A stretch of DNA of 64,000 nt from Sulfurospirillum sp. (GTDB lineage: Bacteria; Campylobacterota; Campylobacteria; Campylobacterales; Arcobacteraceae): assembly GCA_030491005.1 (NCBI GenBank), contig JAKZMJ010000015.1, forward strand, positions 372,001-436,000. The letters are read 5' to 3'. Positions 1-7,927 of the stretch are shown here, one piece after another. A program made the position numbers and the translations under genes. The stretch's first letter is position 1, and each line of letters opens with the position of its first letter. The notes below the pieces were generated by a model. That model did no database searches. It was not told where the DNA came from and saw only the letters and a program-made list of their open reading frames with translations.

Positions 1-304
1 CCATTATTTCTGTTATTTCTTCAAGAGCAGTTTCTAAGCCTTCTTCTTTCGTATCTTCTGCATCTGAGCTTGTGTTATCTTGAGTTGAATGAGCTTCACT
101 TTGTGTTTCAACAGAAGTTGTTGAATCTAAAAAACCCATAGCTTTTTTCATAATCTCAAAATATTCTTCAACTTTTGTTTTATCCATTACAGCCATAGAT
201 AATAATAAAATAAAAAATGTAAGTAATAAGGACATCAAGTCCCCAAATTGAACTAACCATCCTGGTAAACATCTAGGGCATTCAGGACATTTATTTTTTG
301 CCAT
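1..304 (-). CDS. motB: Flagellar stator protein MotB, N-terminal part (runs off the left edge)
   Basis: The first 101 codons of the proton-channel stator subunit are present; the C-terminal OmpA-like peptidoglycan-binding domain lies outside the window. The N-terminus has a cysteine cluster (C6, C9, C12 in KCPECPRC) followed by PGWLVQFGDLMSLLLTFF, the single membrane helix. D22 of FGD is in the place of the proton-carrying aspartate of MotB. A low-complexity Ser/Thr/Glu linker follows from about residue 60. The start lies 3 bases after the motA stop, so the two genes are co-transcribed and probably translationally coupled. The cysteine cluster before the helix is familiar from Campylobacterota MotB. 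Identification is secure. Confidence 0.95.
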   Translation of the reverse strand, partial: MAKNKCPECPRCLPGWLVQFGDLMSLLLTFFILLLSMAVMDKTKVEEYFEIMKKAMGFLDSTTSVETQSEAHSTQDNTSSDAEDTKEEGLETALEEITEIM

Positions 305-307
305 TAT

Positions 308-1063
308 TTACTCATTGTTTCCGACTAAAATAGCATTTAATTGCATTTTAATATTACCTATTGATTCCTCAGCTGCAATCATAGATGAACCGTGTATTAT
401 AACTTCATATGCTGTTACTTCCACGTTATGCTTTTGTGTTAATTTACTTTCAATAATTCCTGCAAATAATGTTCCAATTAAAGCTCCATACATCGTAGTT
501 AATAAAGCAACTGCCATAGCTGGTCCAACAGCAGCTGGATCAGATAGATTAGCAAGCATGGCTACTAAACCAACCAAGGTACCAATCATTCCCATAGCAC
601 CTGCTGTTCCCCCAATACTAGCAAAAATAGCAATCATCGCACCATGTCTTTTCCCAATATGCTCTAGTTTTAATTCTAATAAAGGTTGCAGGGTTTCTGC
701 TCTAGTACCATCAACTAATAACTGAAAGGCTTCTTGGAAAAAAGGGTCTGGTTCTTCTAATATCTTTTGTTCAATATGCATAACACCGTGTTTTTTAATT
801 TCTGTTGCATAAAAAATAATCTTTTCAACTAATTCAGGTAAGGGTTCAACATTTACTACATTCATTGACGCCTTAATAGCAGCACCAATTCTTTTTAAAT
901 CGGCTATTTCAAATTGACCAGCTGTAACAGCAGATGTCCCACCAATTACAATAATAACAGAAGGAACATCAAGATAAGGACCAAAACCAACACCACCTAA
1001 TACAATTGCAAGACCAACTAAAGCCCACCCAATTCCTAATCCACCTGCTGTACTTTTATCCAT
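308..1063 (-). CDS. motA: Flagellar stator protein MotA
   Basis: A 251-residue inner-membrane protein with the four-helix layout of MotA: two helices near the N-terminus (about residues 8-50), a cytoplasmic loop with the PDPFFQEAFQLLVDGT stretch, and two helices around residues 145-205 including MGMIGTLVGLVAML. MotA surrounds MotB and couples ion flow to rotor movement through FliG. It ends 3 bases before motB and starts 2 bases after the fliY stop, so it sits inside a flaG-like-fliY-motA-motB operon. Length and gene order fit the family. Confidence 0.96.
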   Translation of the reverse strand: MDKSTAGGLGIGWALVGLAIVLGGVGFGPYLDVPSVIIVIGGTSAVTAGQFEIADLKRIGAAIKASMNVVNVEPLPELVEKIIFYATEIKKHGVMHIEQKILEEPDPFFQEAFQLLVDGTRAETLQPLLELKLEHIGKRHGAMIAIFASIGGTAGAMGMIGTLVGLVAMLANLSDPAAVGPAMAVALLTTMYGALIGTLFAGIIESKLTQKHNVEVTAYEVIIHGSSMIAAEESIGNIKMQLNAILVGNNE

Positions 1064-1065
1064 TT

Positions 1066-1956
1066 TTATAATCCTAAATTATTTAAAGTTGCTACATTAG
1101 TTTTGATATTTTTAATTTTTAAGCCAAATTTTCCTTCAACGATTACAGCTTCACCTTCACCAATTTGTACTCCATTTATTAAAATTTCTAAAGGTTCATT
1201 AACCATTTGTTCTAATTCAATAATTTTACCAATATCCCATTGTAATACATCTTTTAATAAAAATAATTTTGTTCCAAGCCTAACACTTAATTTCAATTTA
1301 ATATTCATTAATAATTGTAAATTTTTTGTAGCTTCTTGTGATAATGAAGAATTGGCATCTATTTCATTTGTATTATCTGTAGGGCTTGTAATATCATTGC
1401 TTATATGATTTTGTTCTATACTTGTACCTATGCTTGTATTTGAACCTAATTGAGATAAATAAGATAAAATAATGTTATCAAAAGAAATTATCATTGAAAA
1501 TTTTTCATCTTCTAAGCTCATATGAAATTCATATTTATTTTGAAGATCACTTATGATTGATGTTTCATTAATGGACACATCTAATATTGTACTTTTTATT
1601 GATGAAACATCAGCAAAGTTTTGAGCATTTATAGAAGTACAAAAACTTCCACAAACATTAGATATAAGTTCACTAGTAGCATCAAGAATTTCATCATCTA
1701 AATGGTCTTTTAAATCACCCATTCCTCCTAGCATAAAGTATTCCAGCTTAGTAGCAAAAGCTGTTGGAATAATAAACGACCAAGTGGAAACTATATTTTG
1801 AAATTCAAATTTTACTAATATTTTTATACATTGTGATTCTTTAAATGAATCATCTGGTGCATCATTAATTAAATCTATTATACATTTTTTTGATAATAAT
1901 TGTTCTAATGTACTAGATAGTTCATCTTTTAAAAAACTTGATAAATCTGATGCCAA
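1066..1956 (-). CDS. fliY: Flagellar motor switch phosphatase-like protein FliY
   Basis: A 296-residue protein with two parts. The N-terminal half (about 1-180) resembles the CheC/FliM-middle fold, with an acidic helix DEILDATSELISNVCGSF in the position of the CheC-like phosphatase motif. The C-terminal 75 residues form a SpoA/FliN domain (LGTKLFLLKDVLQWDIG, then VQIGEGEAVIVEGKFGLKI). A Ser/Thr/Asn-rich linker joins them. FliY belongs to the rotor switch complex with FliM, FliG and FliN. A separate short FliN is encoded at 10062-10355, so this genome has both FliY and FliN, as other Campylobacterota do. Whether the CheC-like part is catalytic cannot be judged from the sequence. Confidence 0.88.
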   Translation of the reverse strand: MASDLSSFLKDELSSTLEQLLSKKCIIDLINDAPDDSFKESQCIKILVKFEFQNIVSTWSFIIPTAFATKLEYFMLGGMGDLKDHLDDEILDATSELISNVCGSFCTSINAQNFADVSSIKSTILDVSINETSIISDLQNKYEFHMSLEDEKFSMIISFDNIILSYLSQLGSNTSIGTSIEQNHISNDITSPTDNTNEIDANSSLSQEATKNLQLLMNIKLKLSVRLGTKLFLLKDVLQWDIGKIIELEQMVNEPLEILINGVQIGEGEAVIVEGKFGLKIKNIKTNVATLNNLGL

Positions 1957-1970
1957 GTATTAACCTTTGA

Positions 1971-2285
1971 TTATAATTTATTATTTTCTTTTAGCTCATT
2001 TAAAAGTAAGGATTTCATTCTCATCATATCCTCAGTTGGATATTTGTATTCAGCTTCGCCTCTGGTTACTTTAACAAAAAAATCTTTTGAGTTTTTATTG
2101 TATCCAAATTTAACATTATCAAGTATTACTTCATTGATTTGTGTTGCAATATCAGGACTTTTAACTTTTTTGTATTCTTGGTTATCCAAAATTTTTTGCT
2201 TATTATCAACTTCTTTTACTGATTTAAGTTTTTCTATATGATTTGTCTGAACATTTTTGATATCTTCTAATCTTCCTATTTCCAT
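1971..2285 (-). CDS. FlaG-like small flagellar protein
   Basis: A 104-residue, lysine-rich soluble protein at the head of the fliY-motA-motB operon. The N-terminal half is charged and probably disordered. The C-terminal part (VKFGYNKNSKDFFVKVTR, then YPTEDMMRMKSLLLNEL) has the beta hairpin plus final helix layout of the FlaG family, where an IP/YP-x-E-x-M-x(2)-M motif precedes the last helix. FlaG proteins influence filament length and assembly. The assignment rests on this motif and the context. An AAGGAG ribosome site precedes the ATG. It could also be an unrelated short protein. Confidence 0.55.
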   Translation of the reverse strand: MEIGRLEDIKNVQTNHIEKLKSVKEVDNKQKILDNQEYKKVKSPDIATQINEVILDNVKFGYNKNSKDFFVKVTRGEAEYKYPTEDMMRMKSLLLNELKENNKL

Positions 2286-2319
2286 AATAAACTCCTTAAA
2301 TAATATTGAAATATCTATT

Positions 2320-2328
2320 ATTATAGCA
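2320..2328 (-). promoter_or_regulatory. Extended -10 promoter of the flaG-like/fliY/motAB operon
   Basis: Read on the minus strand this is TGCTATAAT, a perfect extended -10 box, behind a T-rich stretch, about 35 bases upstream of the ATG at 2285. This is the usual Campylobacterota sigma-70 arrangement. No clear sigma-54 (GG-N10-GC) or sigma-28 element was seen, which suggests constitutive motor gene expression. The rest of the 2286-2491 gap is AT-rich with no other recognisable feature. Confidence 0.6.
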
Positions 2329-2491
2329 AAATAAAATATATAAAGATATTTATATATAATAAATTTTATTTAATTAAAACTTATAGGTTAAGTTTTTTGT
2401 AAATATCAGGTACAAATAGCTATTTAGTTATATCATTATAGAATATATTGATAATTTTTTAAAATTAGTTAGCAATCGTTTTAACCTTATA

Positions 2492-3064
2492 TTAGTCTAT
2501 AAAATTAGAGACTATAATACCTTCTAATCTCCCATGTTCTGTTTCGATATCATAATCTTTATTCATTTTGTTATATTTTTTAATTATTTTTTTTGTTTCA
2601 TAATATATTTGTTGTTTAAGTAATTTACAATTATGAAATTTACTTATCGTAAAAAACATATCTTCAATTTCTTTAGCTGCCAATAATCCATATTGAGCAT
2701 GTTTTTGTTCATGTTCTAGTAAAGCATTATAATAGTTATTAAAAGTATCTTTGGTTTCAAAATTAATATTAAATGTAGATGGGATATTGGGCATTTGATA
2801 TTTAATGTCTATGTATACAGTAGCTGAAATTATTTCACAAACATTATATTTTGTTTCCCATTTATAATTCCACTTAATATACCAGTTGTTATGTCCATAA
2901 AATATTTTTCCATTGTGTTTAATTGGAGAGTGTTTATACATTTCATTATCTATTTTATATTTTGATTCTGGATATATATTATAGTATTGATAACGTTCAC
3001 TTATAATTGGTTCTGCATTTAAAGTGTAAAATATTACTAGAAGTAATAAATAAAATAATTTCAT
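2492..3064 (-). CDS. Secreted DUF922-family putative zinc protease
   Basis: A 190-residue exported protein with a signal peptide (about residues 1-17, cleavage near LNA-EP). It carries HEQKH at residues 118-122, an HExxH zinc-protease motif, followed by a helix (YGLLAAKEIEDMF). The C-terminal stretch DYDIETEHGRLEG is typical of DUF922 proteins. The family is predicted to contain periplasmic Zn-dependent proteases; the substrate is unknown. It lies alone between the motor operon and the TPR gene, and its start is 88 bases from the TPR stop, so it may be expressed with that gene. Catalytic activity is inferred from the motif only. Confidence 0.75.
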   Translation of the reverse strand: MKLFYLLLLVIFYTLNAEPIISERYQYYNIYPESKYKIDNEMYKHSPIKHNGKIFYGHNNWYIKWNYKWETKYNVCEIISATVYIDIKYQMPNIPSTFNINFETKDTFNNYYNALLEHEQKHAQYGLLAAKEIEDMFFTISKFHNCKLLKQQIYYETKKIIKKYNKMNKDYDIETEHGRLEGIIVSNFID

Positions 3065-3151
3065 GGAAATTCCTTTTTATATAAGAATGAATTGGCGTAT
3101 TTTTAAAATCATAATAATATACAACTAATTATTGTGTATATTTTACCTGAT

Positions 3152-5140
3152 TTATAACGCTTCTAATAATTTATCGAAATCTTTAATTTTAAAGTCAATT
3201 AAATCATGATGAAATGGTTTTTTAATATATTCTTTTGCACTTTTTAATTTCAATTCTTGTATAAGTTGAATACCAGTTAAAAAATTTGAAGTATTATCTT
3301 TAAATAAAGCATTAATAAGGGATATTTGAATAGATGCGTCATTATATCTTTTTTCATTAAGCAAGGCTGCAACTAATAAATACATTGTGTATTTGTTTTC
3401 AAGTTTATATTGTTTTTGTAAATACTCTAAAGTATCAATTGTTTTATTTGATTTTTCTTTATATAAGTCATTAAAAGCTTTAAGAAGAAGGTATGTAGGT
3501 GAATTATTTGTCTGAATAAGTAAATTTGTTTTATTAAATAAGCCCAATGCTTTTAATAAATCAATATAATAATTACCTACTGTAAATGATCCTTCAAGGA
3601 AATTATTATTAAGGTGTAAAGGAATAGTATCTTGTAGTCTTGCAAAGTATTGTAAATCATTCTCTTTATTTTCTCTTATAACATTGTTCATTAAAAAAAT
3701 CAAAGGATCTTTATAATATTGTTTAAAAAATATATGCTTAGTGCTAAGTTTATTATTATTCATTGTATGTAGATAATCAATAGCATAATAAAGAGCAGTC
3801 TTATTATATTTTTTGGCTGTAATTTTTGATATAAATTTCTTATTTATAATAAGTTTATATAATTGATGACCAAAATATTTATATGAACCATTATTTGAGC
3901 GTATATTTGTTTTTATGTATTCTAAATTTGTTAATGTTTTATTTATTTTTTGTGAGCTTAATATTGACATAATAGCATATAGTTTATTTCCAGGGTTTAG
4001 TTTATATGCTTTTGAAAAGTATTTAAAAGCATTATTAAAATCATTTATTTGTGCATAACAAAGTGCCAAATTATAATACATATATGATTTATTGTTTTTT
4101 GTCATTAACAGTTTTAATTTATTGATTCTAATAATTTGATCATCTTTTATAATATTAATTAAATTAACATTATAATTTAGCATTTCTTCTAAATTTTTAA
4201 TATTTTTAGAAGAGTTAATGATAAAACCTTTAGTTGTATCATAAAGTATTTCTTCATTATTAGAAAAAATAAAAGGTGCAAAATAAAATACAAAATCTAT
4301 TTGTCTGGAAATATTAAATTTACTTATAAAAGTGATATAATCTTTTGGACTATACTTATTCTTATTAAAAAATATTTCTAAGGGATATTTTAAATTCGTT
4401 TTAAATTTGGATTTAATTTTTTTTATATCATTAATATTTTCTTGAAAACTTATAATATCATTTGACTTTAAATCTCTAAATAAAGTAATCCAATAAATTA
4501 GATTCAATTTTTCTTGATTGTATGTATTGTTTTTTGCTTGACTTAATAAGCCCCTTGCTTTTTGTAGTTTATTTAATTTTATGTTTAACATAGCTTGTTT
4601 TAAAAATAATTTTTTTTTCATAGAATTTAAAACTATTAATGATTTTTTATATTCTTTCAATATAATATATGTATCACTTAATATTCTTTTAGAATTTTCG
4701 CCCAAGCTTTTATATTTTTTGCTTAGCAGTATGATTTTTTTTAAATATATATCATCATTTTTTATTTTATACAAATAAAAACAAGCAGATAAATATGAAT
4801 AAGAATGTAAATAAGCTATATTTTTTGTTTTATATATTTTATAAAAATAAGTTTCTGCTTTTTTTTTAAAACCTAATTTATAATTAGATATTGCAATATT
4901 TAATAAAGAAGGAATTTTTAATATCTGTCGTGTATCTTCAAATATTTTTATAGCTTTTTTATATTCTTTCTTTTCAAGTAACAAAATTGCCTTATTAAAC
5001 TTAACCTTAAGAAGAAGTTTCTTTTGGTTTCTTTTTAATTTTTTATGATTAAAGATGATATCAGCTTGTGCTTCTATAGTATCTTTTGCATAAGAATTAC
5101 TTAATAAAAAAAATATAAGTATAAAAATAATTTTTTTCAT
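3152..5140 (-). CDS. Exported tetratricopeptide-repeat protein, possible flagellar accessory factor
   Basis: A 662-residue protein with a signal peptide (residues 1-18, ending NSYA-K), very rich in Lys, Asn, Tyr and Leu. Helical repeats are visible throughout. The clearest TPR units are near residues 48-85 (KFNKAILLLEKKEYKKAIKI, then NIAISNYKLGFKKKAETYF) and 355-390 (YNLALCYAQINDFNNAFKYF). No enzymatic motif was found. It follows a membrane coiled-coil gene by 9 bases and lies within a run of flagellar genes. A periplasmic TPR protein in that setting recalls PflA, a stator-scaffold protein of Campylobacter motors, but I cannot show homology and this one is shorter than my recollection of PflA. 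The family is otherwise unassigned. Confidence 0.6.
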   Translation of the reverse strand: MKKIIFILIFFLLSNSYAKDTIEAQADIIFNHKKLKRNQKKLLLKVKFNKAILLLEKKEYKKAIKIFEDTRQILKIPSLLNIAISNYKLGFKKKAETYFYKIYKTKNIAYLHSYSYLSACFYLYKIKNDDIYLKKIILLSKKYKSLGENSKRILSDTYIILKEYKKSLIVLNSMKKKLFLKQAMLNIKLNKLQKARGLLSQAKNNTYNQEKLNLIYWITLFRDLKSNDIISFQENINDIKKIKSKFKTNLKYPLEIFFNKNKYSPKDYITFISKFNISRQIDFVFYFAPFIFSNNEEILYDTTKGFIINSSKNIKNLEEMLNYNVNLINIIKDDQIIRINKLKLLMTKNNKSYMYYNLALCYAQINDFNNAFKYFSKAYKLNPGNKLYAIMSILSSQKINKTLTNLEYIKTNIRSNNGSYKYFGHQLYKLIINKKFISKITAKKYNKTALYYAIDYLHTMNNNKLSTKHIFFKQYYKDPLIFLMNNVIRENKENDLQYFARLQDTIPLHLNNNFLEGSFTVGNYYIDLLKALGLFNKTNLLIQTNNSPTYLLLKAFNDLYKEKSNKTIDTLEYLQKQYKLENKYTMYLLVAALLNEKRYNDASIQISLINALFKDNTSNFLTGIQLIQELKLKSAKEYIKKPFHHDLIDFKIKDFDKLLEAL

Positions 5141-5149
5141 AAAAATAAT

Positions 5150-5479
5150 TTATACCATAGTATTAACTTGTTCATAAAGTTCTTCAATTCTACTTTCTAA
5201 AATATCTATCTCTTTATTTAAGCTATTATTATCTAGTTTTAAATCTTGTAAATCATTTCTTGCTACTTTTAGATTATCTTGATTTTGCTTAACAGCATTA
5301 ACTCCTATTTTTACTTGTTTTTCATATCTTTTAATTATAGATTGTAATTTAATGATTTCATCGTTTATTAATTGTTTTTCTTCATTAATCTTTTTATATA
5401 AAGATTTATATACATTTGCACTTGAAAAAAAATACAGCAATAAAATGCTAAAAATTATAAGTAATAAAAAGTTTTCCAC
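5150..5479 (-). CDS. Small membrane-anchored coiled-coil protein
   Basis: A 109-residue protein with one N-terminal membrane helix (about residues 2-21, LLLIIFSILLLYFFSS) and a long heptad-like coiled coil from residue 25 to the end (for example KKINEEKQLINDEIIKLQSI and NSLNKEIDILESRIEELYE). The most likely orientation is helix in the inner membrane, with the coil side not decidable by eye. I do not recognise the family. It lies between flgE1 and the TPR gene; 9 bases separate it from the latter, so the two proteins may act together at the flagellar base or cell pole. Confidence 0.6.
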   Translation of the reverse strand: MENFLLLIIFSILLLYFFSSANVYKSLYKKINEEKQLINDEIIKLQSIIKRYEKQVKIGVNAVKQNQDNLKVARNDLQDLKLDNNSLNKEIDILESRIEELYEQVNTMV

Positions 5480-5491
5480 ATATTCCTCTTT

Positions 5492-5527
5492 ATATAATAA
5501 TTAAGGGTTTAACCTTAATTATTATAT
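5492..5527 (-). terminator. 15-bp stem-loop after flgE1
   Basis: A perfect 15-bp inverted repeat (arms 5492-5506 and 5513-5527, loop of 6 bases) overlaps the last base of the flgE1 stop codon. The stem base is AT-rich and its inner end is GG/CC. No long U tract follows on the minus strand, so it may act as an imperfect terminator or as an mRNA-stabilising 3' hairpin between the hook operon and the downstream coiled-coil/TPR pair. Confidence 0.6.
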
Positions 5528-7821
5528 TATCGTTTTAAATTAATTAATGTATTTAATAATTGATCTGATGTTGTAATAGATTTTGCATTTGCTTCAAAAG
5601 CTCTTTGAAATACCATTAAATTAACCAAACTCTCACTTAAATCAGCAGTACTTAATTCTAAGGTTTTACCTTGAATATTAGAACTTTTTTCATTATTAAG
5701 GTTATAAACAGGTTCACCTGAGAGTGTAGTTTTTTTAAGCAAATTATCACCACTTGGTTCTAATGCACGTACATTATTAAATAAAGCAATAGCAACTTGC
5801 CCTATAGCAAACACAGCACCATCTTGCTTCATAGTAATTAAACCAGAACTATCAACACGAAATTCACCAAAAGCAGCATCTGAAATCTTTAAAGTATCCA
5901 ACCTTAATTGCATTCCATTTTTTGAAGATGTTTGATCTATCTTAGTTTTAATTTCAATAAATTCAGCCCCAGCACCTTTTCTTCCTGAATAATCAGAGTT
6001 TTTATCTATTATAGTTACATTTGCAGTAGTTTTATCTTTTAGTGTTGAAGAGAATTCTACATCATAATTTTGATCATTTGTTTCAATAACTAAATTACCG
6101 TTAACATTAGTTGCCGTAAAATAAGTTTTAAAAGATTTCTCTAGTGTAGGATTTGCTGTATTTGAAGCTGTAATGGCAGCAGTAACAATACCAGCAGATG
6201 CAGCAGATGCAGCAACAAGTTCCGTAGGGCTAATAGGACCAGTAATCGCAGCAGCATATGCAGTTTCAGCAGCAGTAATTTCAGTAGGTGTTCCCGTACC
6301 AAAAGCAGCAAGATATGCAGCTTTTGCTGCTGTTTTTTCAGCAGCTGTACCAGCAGTAATTTCATTATCATAAGCAGCAGCAGCAGCAGGTGCAGCTGCT
6401 GCAATTGTAGCTAGTTTACCAGTACCTCCACCTTTATTTAAAGCTGCAACGATTTCATCTATACTACTCATATTTGTAAATGTAATAGGTGGAATACCTA
6501 TAGTTTTTCTTAATTCTTTATCATATACAGTAAAATCAAAAGTAAAATCATCTCCCCCAGCAGAATCAAAATTTAAATCCTTTGGAGTATAAACATTTCT
6601 TTGATTTCCAGTTATAGCTTTTGCTAGTGCATCTCTTGCTGTTTCTAATGCTCCAATACCAGCACCTTCTAAGGCTTTTGTTGCACTTGCAGTTTGATTG
6701 TGTTCACCTTGTATTAAAGTAGAACCTGACATTTCTGCAACTTCTGTCACCTTGAATTGTTTTCCAGGAATTAATGATTTAATCTCTAGCATACCATGTA
6801 AAACATTTATATCAGATGTCGTTTTTGCAAAAGTATCTTTATTATCAAAACCATTAGTTAAATCAGAATCTAAAACATTATATGCAACTAAACCAGGTAT
6901 TTCAGAAATTTTATTTGCTAAGGCTTTATACGTAGCTATTCTACTTGCTGCTAGATTTTGATCTTTAGGTGTTCCAGCTGTTCCATCTCCATCTAAATCT
7001 TTTATGGTTAAATTTGTTAAATTTGTAGTAACTGGTATAAAGTTTTGTGAGTATTTATTGCCATCAATAAATACATAGATTTGATCCCCTTCTTTTTTAA
7101 AAGCTGTACCTTTAAAATTAACCTGTGTTGTTTGTGCTACAGAAGTAGCTGATGATCCATCAGGGGTATCTTTTAATCTTTGAAGCCAAGTTGAATAGTT
7201 TTTAACTAGCTCTTCAATATCATTAACTTTTGCTGAGGCACTTTTTAATCCATATCCAGAAAAGATAAGCTCAGAGTCAGCTCTTGCTGTTTCTGCATAA
7301 TCTGTAGCTTTTGCAGTAATAGTTTCTATGTAAGTTGAGTGTTTAATTATCTTAGAACTTAATAATTTTTTATAATCTCCTGAAAAAACATTTACATTTG
7401 GATTTGTACTTGAGACATCTTTTACTTGATCAATAGGTGACATAGCCCAACCTTGAACTTCATTTCCAGCTGCATCTTGCAGTCTTCCGTTATCCCCCAT
7501 TCTAAAGTTACCAGCTCTTGTATAATATGTCTCAGCTGTTCCTCTTGCAGTTTGGTTTGTTACAGTAAAAAATCCTCTTCCATTAAGAGCCATATCATAA
7601 GATACACCTGTTAATTTAAGACTTCCTTGTACATAAAGTTTTTCTGCATCAAGAATTTTTGAACCTTTTCCAATTTTATCTTGATACATTTGATCTGCAA
7701 ATGATATTCGTGACGCTTTATAACCCACTGTATTTACATTGGCAATATTATGCGCTTCATTATCTAGTGCTGTTTGTTGTGATGCTAGTCCTGATATTCC
7801 AGTCCATAAAGCTCCTATCAT
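5527..7821 (-). CDS. flgE: Flagellar hook protein FlgE, copy 1 (alanine-rich insert)
   Basis: A 764-residue hook protein. The N-terminal D0 region is canonical (MIGALWTGISGLASQQTALD, then NIANVNTVGYKASRISFAD), followed by GRGFFTV and the flg_bbr-type strand. The C-terminus (ESLVNLMVFQRAFEANAKSI, then TSDQLLNTLINLKR) is the D0 helix of hook and rod proteins. The middle is a long variable region. Residues about 467-563 are a low-complexity Ala/Thr-rich stretch (runs such as AAAAPAAAAAYDNEI) whose codons are much GC-richer than the surroundings. A 484-residue paralog lies just upstream at 7928-9382. Which copy builds the main hook is not decidable; the length of this one is closer to known epsilonproteobacterial FlgE. 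Confidence 0.92.
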   Translation of the reverse strand: MIGALWTGISGLASQQTALDNEAHNIANVNTVGYKASRISFADQMYQDKIGKGSKILDAEKLYVQGSLKLTGVSYDMALNGRGFFTVTNQTARGTAETYYTRAGNFRMGDNGRLQDAAGNEVQGWAMSPIDQVKDVSSTNPNVNVFSGDYKKLLSSKIIKHSTYIETITAKATDYAETARADSELIFSGYGLKSASAKVNDIEELVKNYSTWLQRLKDTPDGSSATSVAQTTQVNFKGTAFKKEGDQIYVFIDGNKYSQNFIPVTTNLTNLTIKDLDGDGTAGTPKDQNLAASRIATYKALANKISEIPGLVAYNVLDSDLTNGFDNKDTFAKTTSDINVLHGMLEIKSLIPGKQFKVTEVAEMSGSTLIQGEHNQTASATKALEGAGIGALETARDALAKAITGNQRNVYTPKDLNFDSAGGDDFTFDFTVYDKELRKTIGIPPITFTNMSSIDEIVAALNKGGGTGKLATIAAAAPAAAAAYDNEITAGTAAEKTAAKAAYLAAFGTGTPTEITAAETAYAAAITGPISPTELVAASAASAGIVTAAITASNTANPTLEKSFKTYFTATNVNGNLVIETNDQNYDVEFSSTLKDKTTANVTIIDKNSDYSGRKGAGAEFIEIKTKIDQTSSKNGMQLRLDTLKISDAAFGEFRVDSSGLITMKQDGAVFAIGQVAIALFNNVRALEPSGDNLLKKTTLSGEPVYNLNNEKSSNIQGKTLELSTADLSESLVNLMVFQRAFEANAKSITTSDQLLNTLINLKR

Positions 7822-7861
7822 GATTTATCCTTTAGATAAAATTTTAAACACTTCCATGCTC

Positions 7862-7904
7862 AAATATTAATGCTTGTTTATTGAAACTATAAGCACTAAT
7901 ATTT
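7862..7904 (-). other. Long RNA hairpin between the two flgE genes
   Basis: On the minus-strand transcript, arms 7891-7904 and 7862-7875 form a 14-bp stem with one G-U wobble. The loop can add a 4-bp GTTT/AAAC stem. The wobble makes pairing better in the minus-strand RNA than in the plus-strand RNA, which fits selection in the flgE2-flgE1 message. No U tract follows, so it is less like a terminator than like a processing or stability element, or a partial attenuator lowering flgE1 relative to flgE2. Confidence 0.5.
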
Positions 7905-7927
7905 AAACACTAAAATTTTAAATTAAG

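Noticed and set aside
6141-6404. Leucine-rich open frame on the minus strand within flgE1
   Set aside because: It is the shifted frame of the GCA/GCT alanine repeats and has no ribosome site; the FlgE frame is continuous through it.
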